Assembly: GCA_937893835.1 (NCBI GenBank)
Contig: CALCSS010000197.1
Location: forward strand, 1 to 12,235
DNA from: an uncultured Fidelibacterota bacterium
GTDB lineage: Bacteria > Fidelibacterota > Marinisomatia > Marinisomatales > UBA1611
Direction: 5' to 3'
Length of the DNA stretch: 12,235 nucleotides
The notes under the pieces are model-generated. The model was not told where the DNA came from and made no database searches. It saw nothing but the letters and a program-made list of their open reading frames with translations. Positions 1 through 7,196 of this stretch are shown here, piece by piece. The first letter of the stretch is position 1. Every line of letters starts with the position of its first letter. A program made the position numbers and the translations under genes.

Positions 1-2
1 TG

Positions 3-158
3 CTCCCGCCGCCAGTGATAGCCACAGGAACAATTGCAGCACTTAGTTTCTGGTCACGTTCGAAGCTGAGCTAATAAAGCTCTATACTGTCGGAAGATTT
101 TGCCCCAAGACCAACACCGTTTCCTGTGATTAACCTCCACTAATTCTTCACTGTCAGA
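3..158 (-). pseudogene. Possible remnant of a zinc-ribbon protein, perhaps a transposase (weak)
   Basis: One minus-strand frame is open over most of this stretch but is cut by a TGA at 54-56 and has no convincing start. After the stop it reads PETKCCNCSCGYHWRRE, a Cys-rich stretch that loosely resembles the zinc ribbon near the N-terminus of IS1595-type transposases; before the stop it reads KIFRQYRALLAQLRT. The first ~130 bases look somewhat less AT-rich than the surroundings. The plus strand in the matching frame could instead be a gene tail ending at the TAA 72-74. This is a weak reading and may be chance. Confidence 0.13.
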
Positions 159-202
159 CAAAAAACAATAATATTGCTGAATTAAAATTATCTTTAAGCA
201 TC

Positions 203-230
203 AAGCCCCACATTCGTGGGGTTTCCTGTT
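203..230 (+). terminator. Terminator-like hairpin upstream of the arylsulfotransferase gene
   Basis: CCCCAC (206-211), loop ATTC, GTGGGG (216-221), extended outward by a G.T and two A-T pairs (203-205/222-224) and followed by the T-rich but interrupted stretch CCTGTTT. It probably terminates a plus-strand transcript coming from left of the window. The next start codon is only 26 bp beyond it, so it could also sit in that gene's leader and act as an attenuator. Confidence 0.55.
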
Positions 231-255
231 TATGGGATGATGGGTAGATTCAAAT

Positions 256-1530
256 ATGGGTATACATATATCATCATTAATATTTATTGGGTTATTATAT
301 TCACAAAACTATCCAGAGTTTGAGGTCGTGCAAATGGCCAATCCAAATCCTAGTCCCATATTCTTATACACAATGTCTGAAGAAGATAGGTTTATGGCGA
401 TTCTTGATTCCAATTTAAACGTACAATGGCATGTACACAGTAACCATATGGGCTTGGACTTCAAGGTTAATCAAGACCTTTTGTCTTATTATGACAGACT
501 CGACGGGTCTTGGATATTACTTGATAGCTTGATGAAAGAAGTAGATACTTTAAGATGTGAAGGGTCCTACATCGCTGACTACCATGACATCCAGGTTCTT
601 GAAAATGGTCATTACATACTAGAAGCATATGATTCAATCTTTGTCGATATGAGCGCAATCATTGATGGGGGACAATCTGTTGCATGGATAACTGGAATTT
701 TGATCATTCAGGAGTTTAATTCAAATGATGAATTGATATTTGAATGGAATGCATGGGAGCATTTGAGCATCGCAGATTATACCAATCTTAATCTAGAGGC
801 TGACGCTATTGAATGGATGCATTGTAATAGCATAGAGGTAGATGGTGATGAACATATATTAATATCTAATAGAGCAAGCAATGAGATTCTAAAGATCAAC
901 AGACAAAGTGGTGATATTGTGTGGCATTTAGGTGGCCCATTAAATGAATTCACCTTTATCAATGACCCAAAACATGGGTTCAAAATGCAACATGATGTCC
1001 GGAGATTAGACAATGGGAATATCACATTATTTGATAATGGAGTAACACATTCCCCTCCCATTTCCAGAGTTCTTGAATATGGTCTTGATGAAAATGAAAA
1101 GACTGCTGAGCTAGTATGGGACTATATCCATCCAGATAGCATAATAGGGCTTGCAATGGGTAGTGTACAGAGGTTGCCAAATGGAAACACATTGATCAAT
1201 TGGGGGACAATAAACAATAGAGGGGCATTGATCACAGAAGTAACAAATGATAAGAATACTGTTCTAGAGATCCAATATCCCGATCAACACAAGGTTTATA
1301 AGGTAAGGAAGGATAATTGGTCATTTGCAGTAAATCTCCTAGCTGGAGATATCAACCTTGATAACACAATTGATATCCTAGACATAAACTATATCATTGA
1401 CCATTATGATTTAATGAGTGTTCCATTGGATATTTATCATCTATTTAGGTATGATACGGATAAAGATGGTGAGATCAATATAAACGACATTGAGTTTTTA
1501 GTTGATCAAATATTATTTCAGGATCAATAA
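256..1530 (+). CDS. Secreted arylsulfotransferase (ASST) family protein with C-terminal dockerin-like repeat
   Basis: 424 residues. A short hydrophobic N-terminus (about 5-17, LLYSQ) suggests Sec export. The body shows features of the PAPS-independent arylsulfotransferase beta-propeller family: DYHDIQVLENGHYI (108-121), WMHCNS (187-192), ISNR (203-206), QHDVRRLDNGN (245-255) and QRLPNGNTLINWG (305-317). H110, H189, R206 and H246 line up with the His/His/Arg/His active site known from E. coli ASST (H436 is the sulfated residue there). The family moves sulfate between phenolic compounds in the periplasm or outside the cell; the substrate here is unknown. Residues 365-376 and 400-411 form two D-x-D/N-x-D-x-x-I-x-x-x-D calcium loops typical of a type I dockerin. 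The ATG at 256 is the first start after an in-frame TGA and lacks a clear Shine-Dalgarno. The gene stands alone, converging on the 1730-2071 gene. Confidence 0.85.
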   Translation: MGIHISSLIFIGLLYSQNYPEFEVVQMANPNPSPIFLYTMSEEDRFMAILDSNLNVQWHVHSNHMGLDFKVNQDLLSYYDRLDGSWILLDSLMKEVDTLRCEGSYIADYHDIQVLENGHYILEAYDSIFVDMSAIIDGGQSVAWITGILIIQEFNSNDELIFEWNAWEHLSIADYTNLNLEADAIEWMHCNSIEVDGDEHILISNRASNEILKINRQSGDIVWHLGGPLNEFTFINDPKHGFKMQHDVRRLDNGNITLFDNGVTHSPPISRVLEYGLDENEKTAELVWDYIHPDSIIGLAMGSVQRLPNGNTLINWGTINNRGALITEVTNDKNTVLEIQYPDQHKVYKVRKDNWSFAVNLLAGDINLDNTIDILDINYIIDHYDLMSVPLDIYHLFRYDTDKDGEININDIEFLVDQILFQDQ

Positions 1531-1602
1531 CTTGAAAAGTGTGACCTGCGTCATATATGTGTCTTGAATCACTAAATCAGCATAGTAGACCTTATTAATT
1601 TT

Positions 1603-1676
1603 GGCTTTGACCTTGGGTAGGTAGAGGGGTTTGTAAATCCTTACCTCTGTCAATCAGCCACATTCCCCTCTACCTA
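1603..1676. repeat. Perfect 12-bp inverted repeat with an alternative nested stem
   Basis: TAGGTAGAGGGG (1618-1629) and CCCCTCTACCTA (1665-1676) are exact reverse complements around a 35-nt loop. A competing stem pairs GGCT 1603-1606 with AGCC 1656-1659, TTGAC 1607-1611 with GTCAA 1649-1653, AGGTA 1619-1623 with TACCT 1642-1646, and AGG 1625-1627 with CCT 1639-1641. The two folds share the left arm and cannot coexist. The repeat lies between convergent genes, where a shared transcription end is expected, but neither side has a T tract. The rest of 1531-1729 shows no gene. Confidence 0.6.
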
Positions 1677-1729
1677 ATTGTAAATGAATGGACTAATAGA
1701 ATATTCTGCTAAACGATGTCTAATTAATA

Positions 1730-2071
1730 TCAATAATTTGAATTTCTATTTTCCTCATATGATCTTTCATACTCATCCCAAGCATCACTCCTCCAAATAG
1801 ATAGATCGGGACGGAAATGCCTTCTTTCGATACGCTCACCATTTACCCATTTAATATCCACTTGGTCTCCACCAGGGGTAAACTGTTTATGATATACAAC
1901 GCCAGTTGCTGTGTCAAAGATTCGCGAATAATGTTCCCTTGTTATGTCATCACTGCTTATATAATAATCATACCTGCCAACCTGTAGTGTATTTCTGCCT
2001 GCACCAATAAATAATATTATCGAAGCACATAACAGAGCACCAGTTATCAGTCCTTGTAAATATGTTTTCAT
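1730..2071 (-). CDS. Uncharacterised small membrane-anchored protein
   Basis: 113 residues. Residues 7-24 form one hydrophobic segment after MKTYLQG, either an uncleaved membrane anchor or a signal peptide. The remaining ~85 residues are polar, with YDYYISS, then RIFDTATGVVYHK, then an Arg/Asp/Glu/Tyr-rich tail. The form 'RY...IxDTxTGxVY' recurs in small envelope proteins of unknown function, and I cannot assign a role. The start is well supported: AAAGGA at 2078-2083 lies 6 nt upstream of the ATG, one of few good Shine-Dalgarno sequences in the window. It follows the 39-codon ORF at 2092-2211 by 20 bp, so the two are probably co-transcribed. Downstream it converges on the arylsulfotransferase gene with the inverted repeat at 1618-1676 between them. 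Confidence 0.7.
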   Translation of the reverse strand: MKTYLQGLITGALLCASIILFIGAGRNTLQVGRYDYYISSDDITREHYSRIFDTATGVVYHKQFTPGGDQVDIKWVNGERIERRHFRPDLSIWRSDAWDEYERSYEENRNSNY

Positions 2072-2091
2072 ATTGTATCCTTTATAGGGTT

Positions 2092-2211
2092 TTATTTACT
2101 CTCCAAGTTCTTATCTTTATCCTTCTTTTGTAAAAGCCATTTTAGATCTGGCAATACAATAAGGCCTTTTCTTGCAAGAAATGCAATCAATGCAATAATC
2201 AAGAGCTTCAT
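2092..2211 (-). CDS. Small hypothetical membrane protein, 39 residues
   Basis: ATG at 2209-2211 and TAA at 2092-2094 encode MKLLIIALIAFLARKGLIVL followed by PDLKWLLQKKDKDKNLESK. It has one hydrophobic helix (3-20, interrupted by Arg-Lys) and a highly charged Lys/Asp tail, a shape seen in many bacterial single-pass small proteins. It ends 20 bp before the 113-residue gene in the same direction, which supports an operon. No clear Shine-Dalgarno precedes it, but that is the norm here. A TACAAT about 14 nt upstream of the ATG on this strand could be its -10. No function can be assigned. The coding-like composition and placement favour a real gene, but chance cannot be excluded. Confidence 0.45.
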   Translation of the reverse strand: MKLLIIALIAFLARKGLIVLPDLKWLLQKKDKDKNLESK

Positions 2212-2352
2212 TGAAAAAATTAAGAATTGTATGCTAGAGATGGTATGATTGATCTTTGTTTTGGAATAATTATCTATATAACATCGGTTTCAGGTGTTGG
2301 TTTTATTAATGCTGATGCATTTGTAGATTATATTAATCAAAACACATACTTA

Positions 2353-2844
2353 ATGAAAAAATATCTAATCCCTTTGTTATTGTTTTTATCATTTACCTTT
2401 GGTAACGACACGACAAATACCATCAAAACCTATAGTAGCGACACCTCCAGAATCTTGGAAACCTATAATAATGGTAATACCAGTAGCATCTCCTATCACA
2501 AAGACACTGAAAATGGTCTTGAACTGATAAAGCAGGAGGTCTTTCATTTTACAGGTGGAAAATCAATGATCGGTACTTTTGAAAATGGTCTTAGAGAAGG
2601 TATCTGGACCTTCTACTATGAGGATGGCATAAAAAGATTAGAAGGGACCTATCGAAATGGACAAAAAGATAGTCTATGGACATACTGGTATGACAATGGT
2701 ACCAAGGCAACTGAATATTTTTATGACAATAAGACACTAGATGGCAAATTGATGGAATGGCACATTGATAAAGAATGTTGGGACAGAGATGGTAATGAGT
2801 GTGAATGTGGTGAGAGTTGGTGGAGCGAGTGTGAGACATATTAA
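2353..2844 (+). CDS. Secreted MORN-variant repeat protein (MORN_2 / YwqK-like)
   Basis: 163 residues from the ATG at 2353. This start is chosen because MKKYLIPLLLFLSFTFG is a clear signal peptide; the frame stays open to 2227, but those extra 42 residues would bury it. Residues 73-141 contain about three MORN-variant units: GTFENGLREGIWTFYYEDG, GTYRNGQKDSLWTYWYDNG and a degenerate YFYDNKTLDGKLMEW. The C-terminus is acidic and Cys/Trp-rich (C142, C150, C152, C160), as often seen in such proteins in Bacteroidota. Some relatives are annotated as antitoxins of 'YwqK' systems, but no toxin is adjacent and the signal peptide argues for an envelope location, so I do not infer a toxin-antitoxin role. 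Divergent from the 2092-2211 ORF; ends at the terminator at 2880-2905. Confidence 0.8.
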   Translation: MKKYLIPLLLFLSFTFGNDTTNTIKTYSSDTSRILETYNNGNTSSISYHKDTENGLELIKQEVFHFTGGKSMIGTFENGLREGIWTFYYEDGIKRLEGTYRNGQKDSLWTYWYDNGTKATEYFYDNKTLDGKLMEWHIDKECWDRDGNECECGESWWSECETY

Positions 2845-2879
2845 GGTTTTCACATCCTCAAGATCGTTGACCTTCAAGA

Positions 2880-2905
2880 CCCCGATAATGATCGGGGCTT
2901 TTTTT
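2880..2905 (+). terminator. Rho-independent terminator after the MORN-repeat gene
   Basis: CCCCGAT (2880-2886), loop AATG, ATCGGGG (2891-2897), then C and seven T (2899-2905). It separates the MORN-repeat gene from the next operon. Confidence 0.92.
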
Positions 2906-2909
2906 AGGA

Positions 2910-2915
2910 TATAAT
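2910..2915 (+). promoter_or_regulatory. Consensus -10 box for the 2938-4813 operon
   Basis: An exact TATAAT begins 5 bp after the terminator T tract. It would place transcription start near 2922 and leave a leader of only about 16 nt before the ATG at 2938. No good -35 is visible, because that position falls inside the terminator hairpin. Confidence 0.5.
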
Positions 2916-2937
2916 CAAAAACATAAAACGAATCATT

Positions 2938-3207
2938 ATGGATGAGAAAAAAAAATCAATATTAATTCACTTTCTTACTGAATTTATTCTTATTGGTATT
3001 GGTATTGGAATTCTAGTTGTCCTTCTTTTTATCAAAGATTTTGAATTCTCATGGAGTATCGCATCTCTGTGGGTTTTCCTTTATAACGGAATTCTCTTTA
3101 CCTATTGGCTTTGGAAGAATGACTCAAAATTATGGGAAAAGTCAATTGTTGGGGGCTACTTTTTGCTTATTGAAATAATCATAGCTGGTTCCTTTGTTTC
3201 ATTTTAG
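2938..3207 (+). CDS. Small hypothetical inner-membrane protein, three predicted helices
   Basis: 89 residues, strongly hydrophobic, with likely membrane helices at about 9-32, 37-59 and 69-88. The N-terminus MDEKKKS is charged and probably cytoplasmic. A Trp/Tyr-rich middle loop reads TYWLWKNDSKLWEKS. I recognise no family. It is the first gene of a plus-strand operon: the stop codon overlaps an AGAGGA that serves as Shine-Dalgarno for the next gene, 14 bp away. It may work with the two downstream membrane/cyclic-nucleotide genes, but that rests only on position. No Shine-Dalgarno precedes its own ATG, and the proposed leader is about 16 nt. Confidence 0.7.
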   Translation: MDEKKKSILIHFLTEFILIGIGIGILVVLLFIKDFEFSWSIASLWVFLYNGILFTYWLWKNDSKLWEKSIVGGYFLLIEIIIAGSFVSF

Positions 3208-3221
3208 AGGATTGATATAAT

Positions 3222-3707
3222 ATGAAGTCTCTGTATCAAAATTATTTTAAGAAGAACGATAATTCTGATCCAATATTAAAGACATTGAAGAATGTCCCTA
3301 TCTTTGAAAATTTATCAGATAAGGAGCTATCTGATGTTGCGCGCTTGACCCATGAGAGGACCTATAAAAAAGATGAGCATGTCTTTAAAAAGCTTGCACC
3401 TGCTGAAGGAATGTATGTCATACTTGATGGAGAGGTAAAAATTACTGACTCTGATTCAGATACCATCTTTGCAACATTAGGATCTGGTGATTTCTTTGGT
3501 GAACTGGCCTTACTTGATGAGGAACCACGCTCTGCTTCTGCTATTGCAACTCTACCTGCTAGGCTTATTGGATTTTTTAGGACGGATCTATTAACACTTA
3601 TGAAAAGATCACCTGAGTTAGGCAACAAGATATTATTGAATTTATCCAGGGTATTGGGAGAACGTTTACGGAGAACAAACCAAGAGTTAGCAAAACCTAG
3701 TCAGTAA
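3222..3707 (+). CDS. Stand-alone cyclic-nucleotide-binding (CRP-like) domain protein
   Basis: 161 residues. Residues ~24-145 form one cyclic-nucleotide-binding domain: VPIFENLSDKELSDVA (25-40), then GMYVILDGEVKI (63-74), then the phosphate-binding cassette FGELALLDEEPRSASA (92-107). That cassette keeps the Glu (E94) and Arg-Ser (R103, S104) that contact cAMP in CRP, so ligand binding is plausible. There is no C-terminal helix-turn-helix: after the ~130-155 helix (LGERLRRTNQEL) the protein ends, so it is not a CRP-type transcription factor. It more likely acts by protein contact. AGAGGA at 3206-3211 is a good Shine-Dalgarno. Its TAA overlaps the next gene's ATG by one base (TAATG), which suggests translational coupling with the AI-2E-family membrane protein. 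Confidence 0.88.
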   Translation: MKSLYQNYFKKNDNSDPILKTLKNVPIFENLSDKELSDVARLTHERTYKKDEHVFKKLAPAEGMYVILDGEVKITDSDSDTIFATLGSGDFFGELALLDEEPRSASAIATLPARLIGFFRTDLLTLMKRSPELGNKILLNLSRVLGERLRRTNQELAKPSQ

Positions 3708-4813
3708 TGGATCCCCTCCAAAAGATCTACAGATTATTATTATTCATAATAATTGGACTCCTCTCTATGGAGATCCTACCGTTTCTTTCATCAATAATTG
3801 GAATGTTGGTCTTTTCTTTTTTATTCACCACCATATTCTTGCAGGCAGTTGACAGTATTGAAAGATATACGAGGTCCAGAGCCCTTGGAGTATTCCTCAT
3901 CCTTTCCACCACGATCATGATAGGAGTTCTTTTTATTGGCAGTTTCATATCTAATCTAGGTTCTCAGATAAAGTTGTTCACCCAAAAAATTCAAAGAGAG
4001 GATTTTACAACTAGCATTGAGAACCTCTCGATCAGCATTAGAGACTCTTTACCTGATATGATAGCCAACCTAATACCTGAAAGCGAAAAAATAATTCTAA
4101 TTGCAAAGAATGTAATGGTTGGGATATTCCAAAGTGTTTTATCACTTTTGGGCTCAGCAGGCAGTCTATTCTTCATTGCATTCATGGTTCTCATTTTTAC
4201 CATTATTCTCTTGATTGAATATCATGATTTCAAACGATCATTGGTACGGTTCATGCCAAACAAGTATCTTGAGGTAGGCTTGAGGATGATATATAACATA
4301 GAACTGCAAATATCAAAATATCTCAGAGGTCAGATCCTAGCAGCCAGTAGTGTGGCGATTCTATCAATAATGGGACTGTTTCTATTAAATCAACTTGGAG
4401 CAAATATTACTCTGATCGTATTCATTGGCATTATTGCAGGGCTCGCAAACCTGATTCCAATGGTAGGCCCATTCATAGGAATGATTCCTGCAATTTTGAT
4501 AGCACTGATGAATAATATTGGTAGTGATATTGCTCTGAACCATCAAATATTTGGATCAATCCCCTCCCCATTCTTCGTTTTAGATATTATCATCATGTTC
4601 ATTATCGTACAACAGATCGATAATAACTTCATCACCCCCCTTGTTGTTGGAGAGAGCGTTGGTCTTCATCCTATGGCAGTAATGCTTGTCCTGCTAATAG
4701 GCGGGACATTGATCGGTCCCTTGGGAATGTTGTTTGCAATTCCTGTGGCTGGAGTTTTAAAGGTTGTGATGACTGAGATCATTTTCATAACAAAGAACTC
4801 ACATTTATTATAG
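3707..4813 (+). CDS. AI-2E family (PerM/YdiK-type) membrane transporter
   Basis: 368 residues, a normal length for the family. Hydrophobic segments lie at about 9-27, 29-47, 60-82, 150-172, 208-228, 235-270, 288-301 and 321-355, with the family's soluble stretch (~85-130) between helices 3 and 4. Characteristic motifs are present: YLRGQILAA (205-213), ANLIPMVGPFIGMIPA (247-262) and QQIDNNFITPLVVGESVGLHPM (split over 302-323). Members include the AI-2 exporter TqsA and Na+/H+ or stress-related exporters, so the substrate cannot be read from sequence. Translation is probably coupled to the cyclic-nucleotide-binding protein through TAATG, which makes a regulator-transporter pair the simplest reading. 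The gene ends 5 bp from the stop codon of the convergent peptidase gene, with no recognisable terminator between. Confidence 0.9.
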   Translation: MDPLQKIYRLLLFIIIGLLSMEILPFLSSIIGMLVFSFLFTTIFLQAVDSIERYTRSRALGVFLILSTTIMIGVLFIGSFISNLGSQIKLFTQKIQREDFTTSIENLSISIRDSLPDMIANLIPESEKIILIAKNVMVGIFQSVLSLLGSAGSLFFIAFMVLIFTIILLIEYHDFKRSLVRFMPNKYLEVGLRMIYNIELQISKYLRGQILAASSVAILSIMGLFLLNQLGANITLIVFIGIIAGLANLIPMVGPFIGMIPAILIALMNNIGSDIALNHQIFGSIPSPFFVLDIIIMFIIVQQIDNNFITPLVVGESVGLHPMAVMLVLLIGGTLIGPLGMLFAIPVAGVLKVVMTEIIFITKNSHLL

Positions 4814-4818
4814 TGATG

Positions 4819-6948
4819 TCAGTTGTTGATTCCTGCAAGATTTAGTAAAAAAGCATACTGTAATGCATACTCTTTATAGCGTTTAAACCTACCTGATTCA
4901 CCACCATGCCCTGTACCCATGTTAGTGTGCAAGTAAAGTTTATTATCTCCGATCCAGTATTCCCTTAGTTTGGCAACCCATTTCAATGGCTCCCAGTATT
5001 GGACCTGCGAATCAAAAAATCCAGCAGTCACCAATAAATTGGGATACCTTCGATTCTTAATTTGATCATAAGGCGAATAGGATAACATATATTCATAGTA
5101 ATCCTTATCACGGGGATCTCCCCATTCATCCCATTCATTGGATGTGAGCGGAATGGATGGGTCAAGCATCGTGGTAACAACATCCACAAAGGGAACTCCA
5201 GCTATTGCTCCCTTCCAAATATCTGGCTCTAGATTTATTACAGCACCGATCAATAATCCTCCAGCGCTGGCGCCAGAACAAAATAAATGCTCAGAATCCG
5301 TGTAGTTCTGGTCAATAAAATACTTGCCCACATCGATAAAATCATTGAAGGTGTTGATCTTATTAAAGAGTTTTCCATCATCGTATGACATACGACCATA
5401 GATCTGACTGCCTCTTATGTGTGCAATTGCAAAAATAAATCCACGGTCTAATAGACTAAGACGGGTATTGCTGAAGTACGGGTCTTCAGTAGATCCATAA
5501 GATCCATAACCATATAGTAAAAGATTCTGTGGGCCATTTTTCCTCATCTTTTTATTATATACGATCGAGACTGGGATTTTAAAACCATCTCTAGCATCTA
5601 CATATATTCTTTCCGCTTCGTAATTAGATGAACTATAATCACCAATGATCGCCTGCTGTTTCAATAAAATCTTTTCTCCAGTATTCATATCATAGTCATA
5701 TGTACACCTTGGTGTTGTCAATGAATTATAAACAAATCTTAATGTACTAGTATCATATTCCCTATTGGTTGATATATAGGTATAGTAAATATCATCCTTA
5801 AGATCAATGTATCCATCATCTTCTGATATCTGATTGATGATCCTTAATTTTGATGTCCCATCAATCCGTTCGTTGATAACGAGGTGCTCCTTGAAAACAT
5901 CAATCTCCATAATATGTGCATGATCTCTGTGTGGCAATACCTCCACCCAGTTAGACTGGCTTGTTTTATCTTCTGAGACCTCCATCAAACGATTGTTCTT
6001 AGCCTCCCAATTAGTGATGATATAAAATTTGTCTCCCAAATGCTCAATTGTATATTCATGATCTACGCCTCTATTGGTAAAATTGATAAACTCACCATGC
6101 GGATCATCGGCTCTTAGGATATGATAATCGCTTACAAGTGTACTACTATTCCAGATGATGATATATTCACCAGACTTGGAACGATATACACCAGTGTAAT
6201 ATTCAATATCATGTTCTTGATATACCAATATGTCATCTTGTGGCTTTGTGCCAATCTCATGGCGATAGATCTTTTCTGACAAAAGTGTGATCTTGTTTTT
6301 CGTAGTATAAAAAATAGTTTTATTGTCATTTGCCCAGGCTATATCTCCCTCAGTATTTGATATTGGATCATCTAGGATCTCTCCTGTTTCCAAATTCTTT
6401 ATATAAATGTCATAGAACCTCCTACTTAGGGTGTCAACAGTAAACGCAAGCCAAACATTGTCAGGACTAACATACTTGCCTCCAAGAGTAAAGTAATCGT
6501 GACCTTCAGCCAATTTATTTTCATCAAGAATTATTTCTTCTTTATTATTGAGATCATCTTTTTTTCGACAATGTATTGCATATTCCTTACCTTTCTCAAA
6601 ACGATCATAATAATAATAACCATTCTGTAAATAGGGGACGGTCTGATCATCCTTCTTTATTCTACTGATCATCTCAGTATATAAGACATCTTGGAACTCT
6701 TTGGTATGAGAAAGATCATTTTGGAGGTATGCATTTTCTGCATCAATATAATCGACCACATCTTGAGCATGGTCATCATATGGTTTTTTTGACTTCTGAT
6801 CATCATTAAGTCGCATCCAATAATAATCATCAATACGAACATGACCATGATCGGTCATCTCATAAGGTTTCTTAGTTGCCTTAGGTGGTTGAACAGTTTT
6901 GGTACAAGAATTCATGGCAAGAACTCCTAATAAAATATATTTTTTCAT
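4819..6948 (-). CDS. ptrB: Oligopeptidase B-like serine peptidase (S9A prolyl oligopeptidase family), probable lipoprotein
   Basis: 709 residues. The N-terminus MKKYILLGVLAMNSC has a Lys-rich start, hydrophobic core and Cys15, suggesting a lipoprotein; the MNS preceding the Cys is a poor lipobox match, so a cleaved signal peptide is also possible. Residues ~25-440 form the seven-bladed propeller, opening with PYEMTDHGHVRIDDYYWMR, and ~445-705 the alpha/beta-hydrolase. Catalytic residues are S561 in GASAGG, D646 in FFDSQVQYWEP and H681 in GTGHGG. E605 and D607 in SNEWDEWG align with the paired Glu (E576, E578 in E. coli OpB) that select Arg/Lys at P1. D607 is a conservative change. The enzyme would trim short peptides after basic residues. 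Single gene, divergent from 7197 and convergent with the AI-2E gene. Paralogues make the symbol tentative. Confidence 0.9.
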   Translation of the reverse strand: MKKYILLGVLAMNSCTKTVQPPKATKKPYEMTDHGHVRIDDYYWMRLNDDQKSKKPYDDHAQDVVDYIDAENAYLQNDLSHTKEFQDVLYTEMISRIKKDDQTVPYLQNGYYYYDRFEKGKEYAIHCRKKDDLNNKEEIILDENKLAEGHDYFTLGGKYVSPDNVWLAFTVDTLSRRFYDIYIKNLETGEILDDPISNTEGDIAWANDNKTIFYTTKNKITLLSEKIYRHEIGTKPQDDILVYQEHDIEYYTGVYRSKSGEYIIIWNSSTLVSDYHILRADDPHGEFINFTNRGVDHEYTIEHLGDKFYIITNWEAKNNRLMEVSEDKTSQSNWVEVLPHRDHAHIMEIDVFKEHLVINERIDGTSKLRIINQISEDDGYIDLKDDIYYTYISTNREYDTSTLRFVYNSLTTPRCTYDYDMNTGEKILLKQQAIIGDYSSSNYEAERIYVDARDGFKIPVSIVYNKKMRKNGPQNLLLYGYGSYGSTEDPYFSNTRLSLLDRGFIFAIAHIRGSQIYGRMSYDDGKLFNKINTFNDFIDVGKYFIDQNYTDSEHLFCSGASAGGLLIGAVINLEPDIWKGAIAGVPFVDVVTTMLDPSIPLTSNEWDEWGDPRDKDYYEYMLSYSPYDQIKNRRYPNLLVTAGFFDSQVQYWEPLKWVAKLREYWIGDNKLYLHTNMGTGHGGESGRFKRYKEYALQYAFLLNLAGINN

Positions 6949-6969
6949 TGAATAATCTATCTCAAATGT

Positions 6970-6997
6970 ATTTTAAACAAAAACTTTATCTGGTTAA
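6970..6997 (-). promoter_or_regulatory. Possible promoter of the oligopeptidase gene
   Basis: On the minus strand TTAACC (6992-6997), 16 bp spacer, TAAAAT (6970-6975). Transcription would begin near 6963 and give a leader of about 14 nt. The rest of the divergent gap 6949-7196 is very AT-rich, including four TTTA units at 7025-7040; no convincing promoter for the plus-strand lipoprotein gene was found. Confidence 0.35.
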
Positions 6998-7196
6998 TCA
7001 ATTTTTTTATTCAACCTAAATCCCTTTATTTATTTATTTAACAAATTTTAGTTATGCCTTGCTTTAAATGAATTTTATGGTTTAAACTTTTTCAAGCCTG
7101 AGAATGGCTTATAAATGCGGAGTCTTACTTGAATCATACATTCATCAAATGTTTCTTGGTGTGGTGTATCTGTTTCACAACATTCATGGTCATTGA

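Noticed and set aside
3..116. C2H2 zinc-finger-like spacing in the minus-strand translation (RCWSWGKIFRQYRALLAQLRT)
   Set aside because: The second Cys is Trp, the first His is Gln and the second His falls on a stop codon, so no metal site could form; judged a coincidence.
2227..2352. N-terminal extension of the MORN-repeat gene from the ATG at 2227
   Set aside because: It would bury the clear signal peptide that starts at the ATG at 2353, and it overlaps the divergent promoter region.
2353..2844. Toxin-antitoxin antitoxin (YwqK label)
   Set aside because: No toxin gene is adjacent and the protein is exported; the label is inherited from the repeat family only.
7025..7040. Four tandem TTTA units
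   Set aside because: Short simple repeat in AT-rich DNA, expected by chance.
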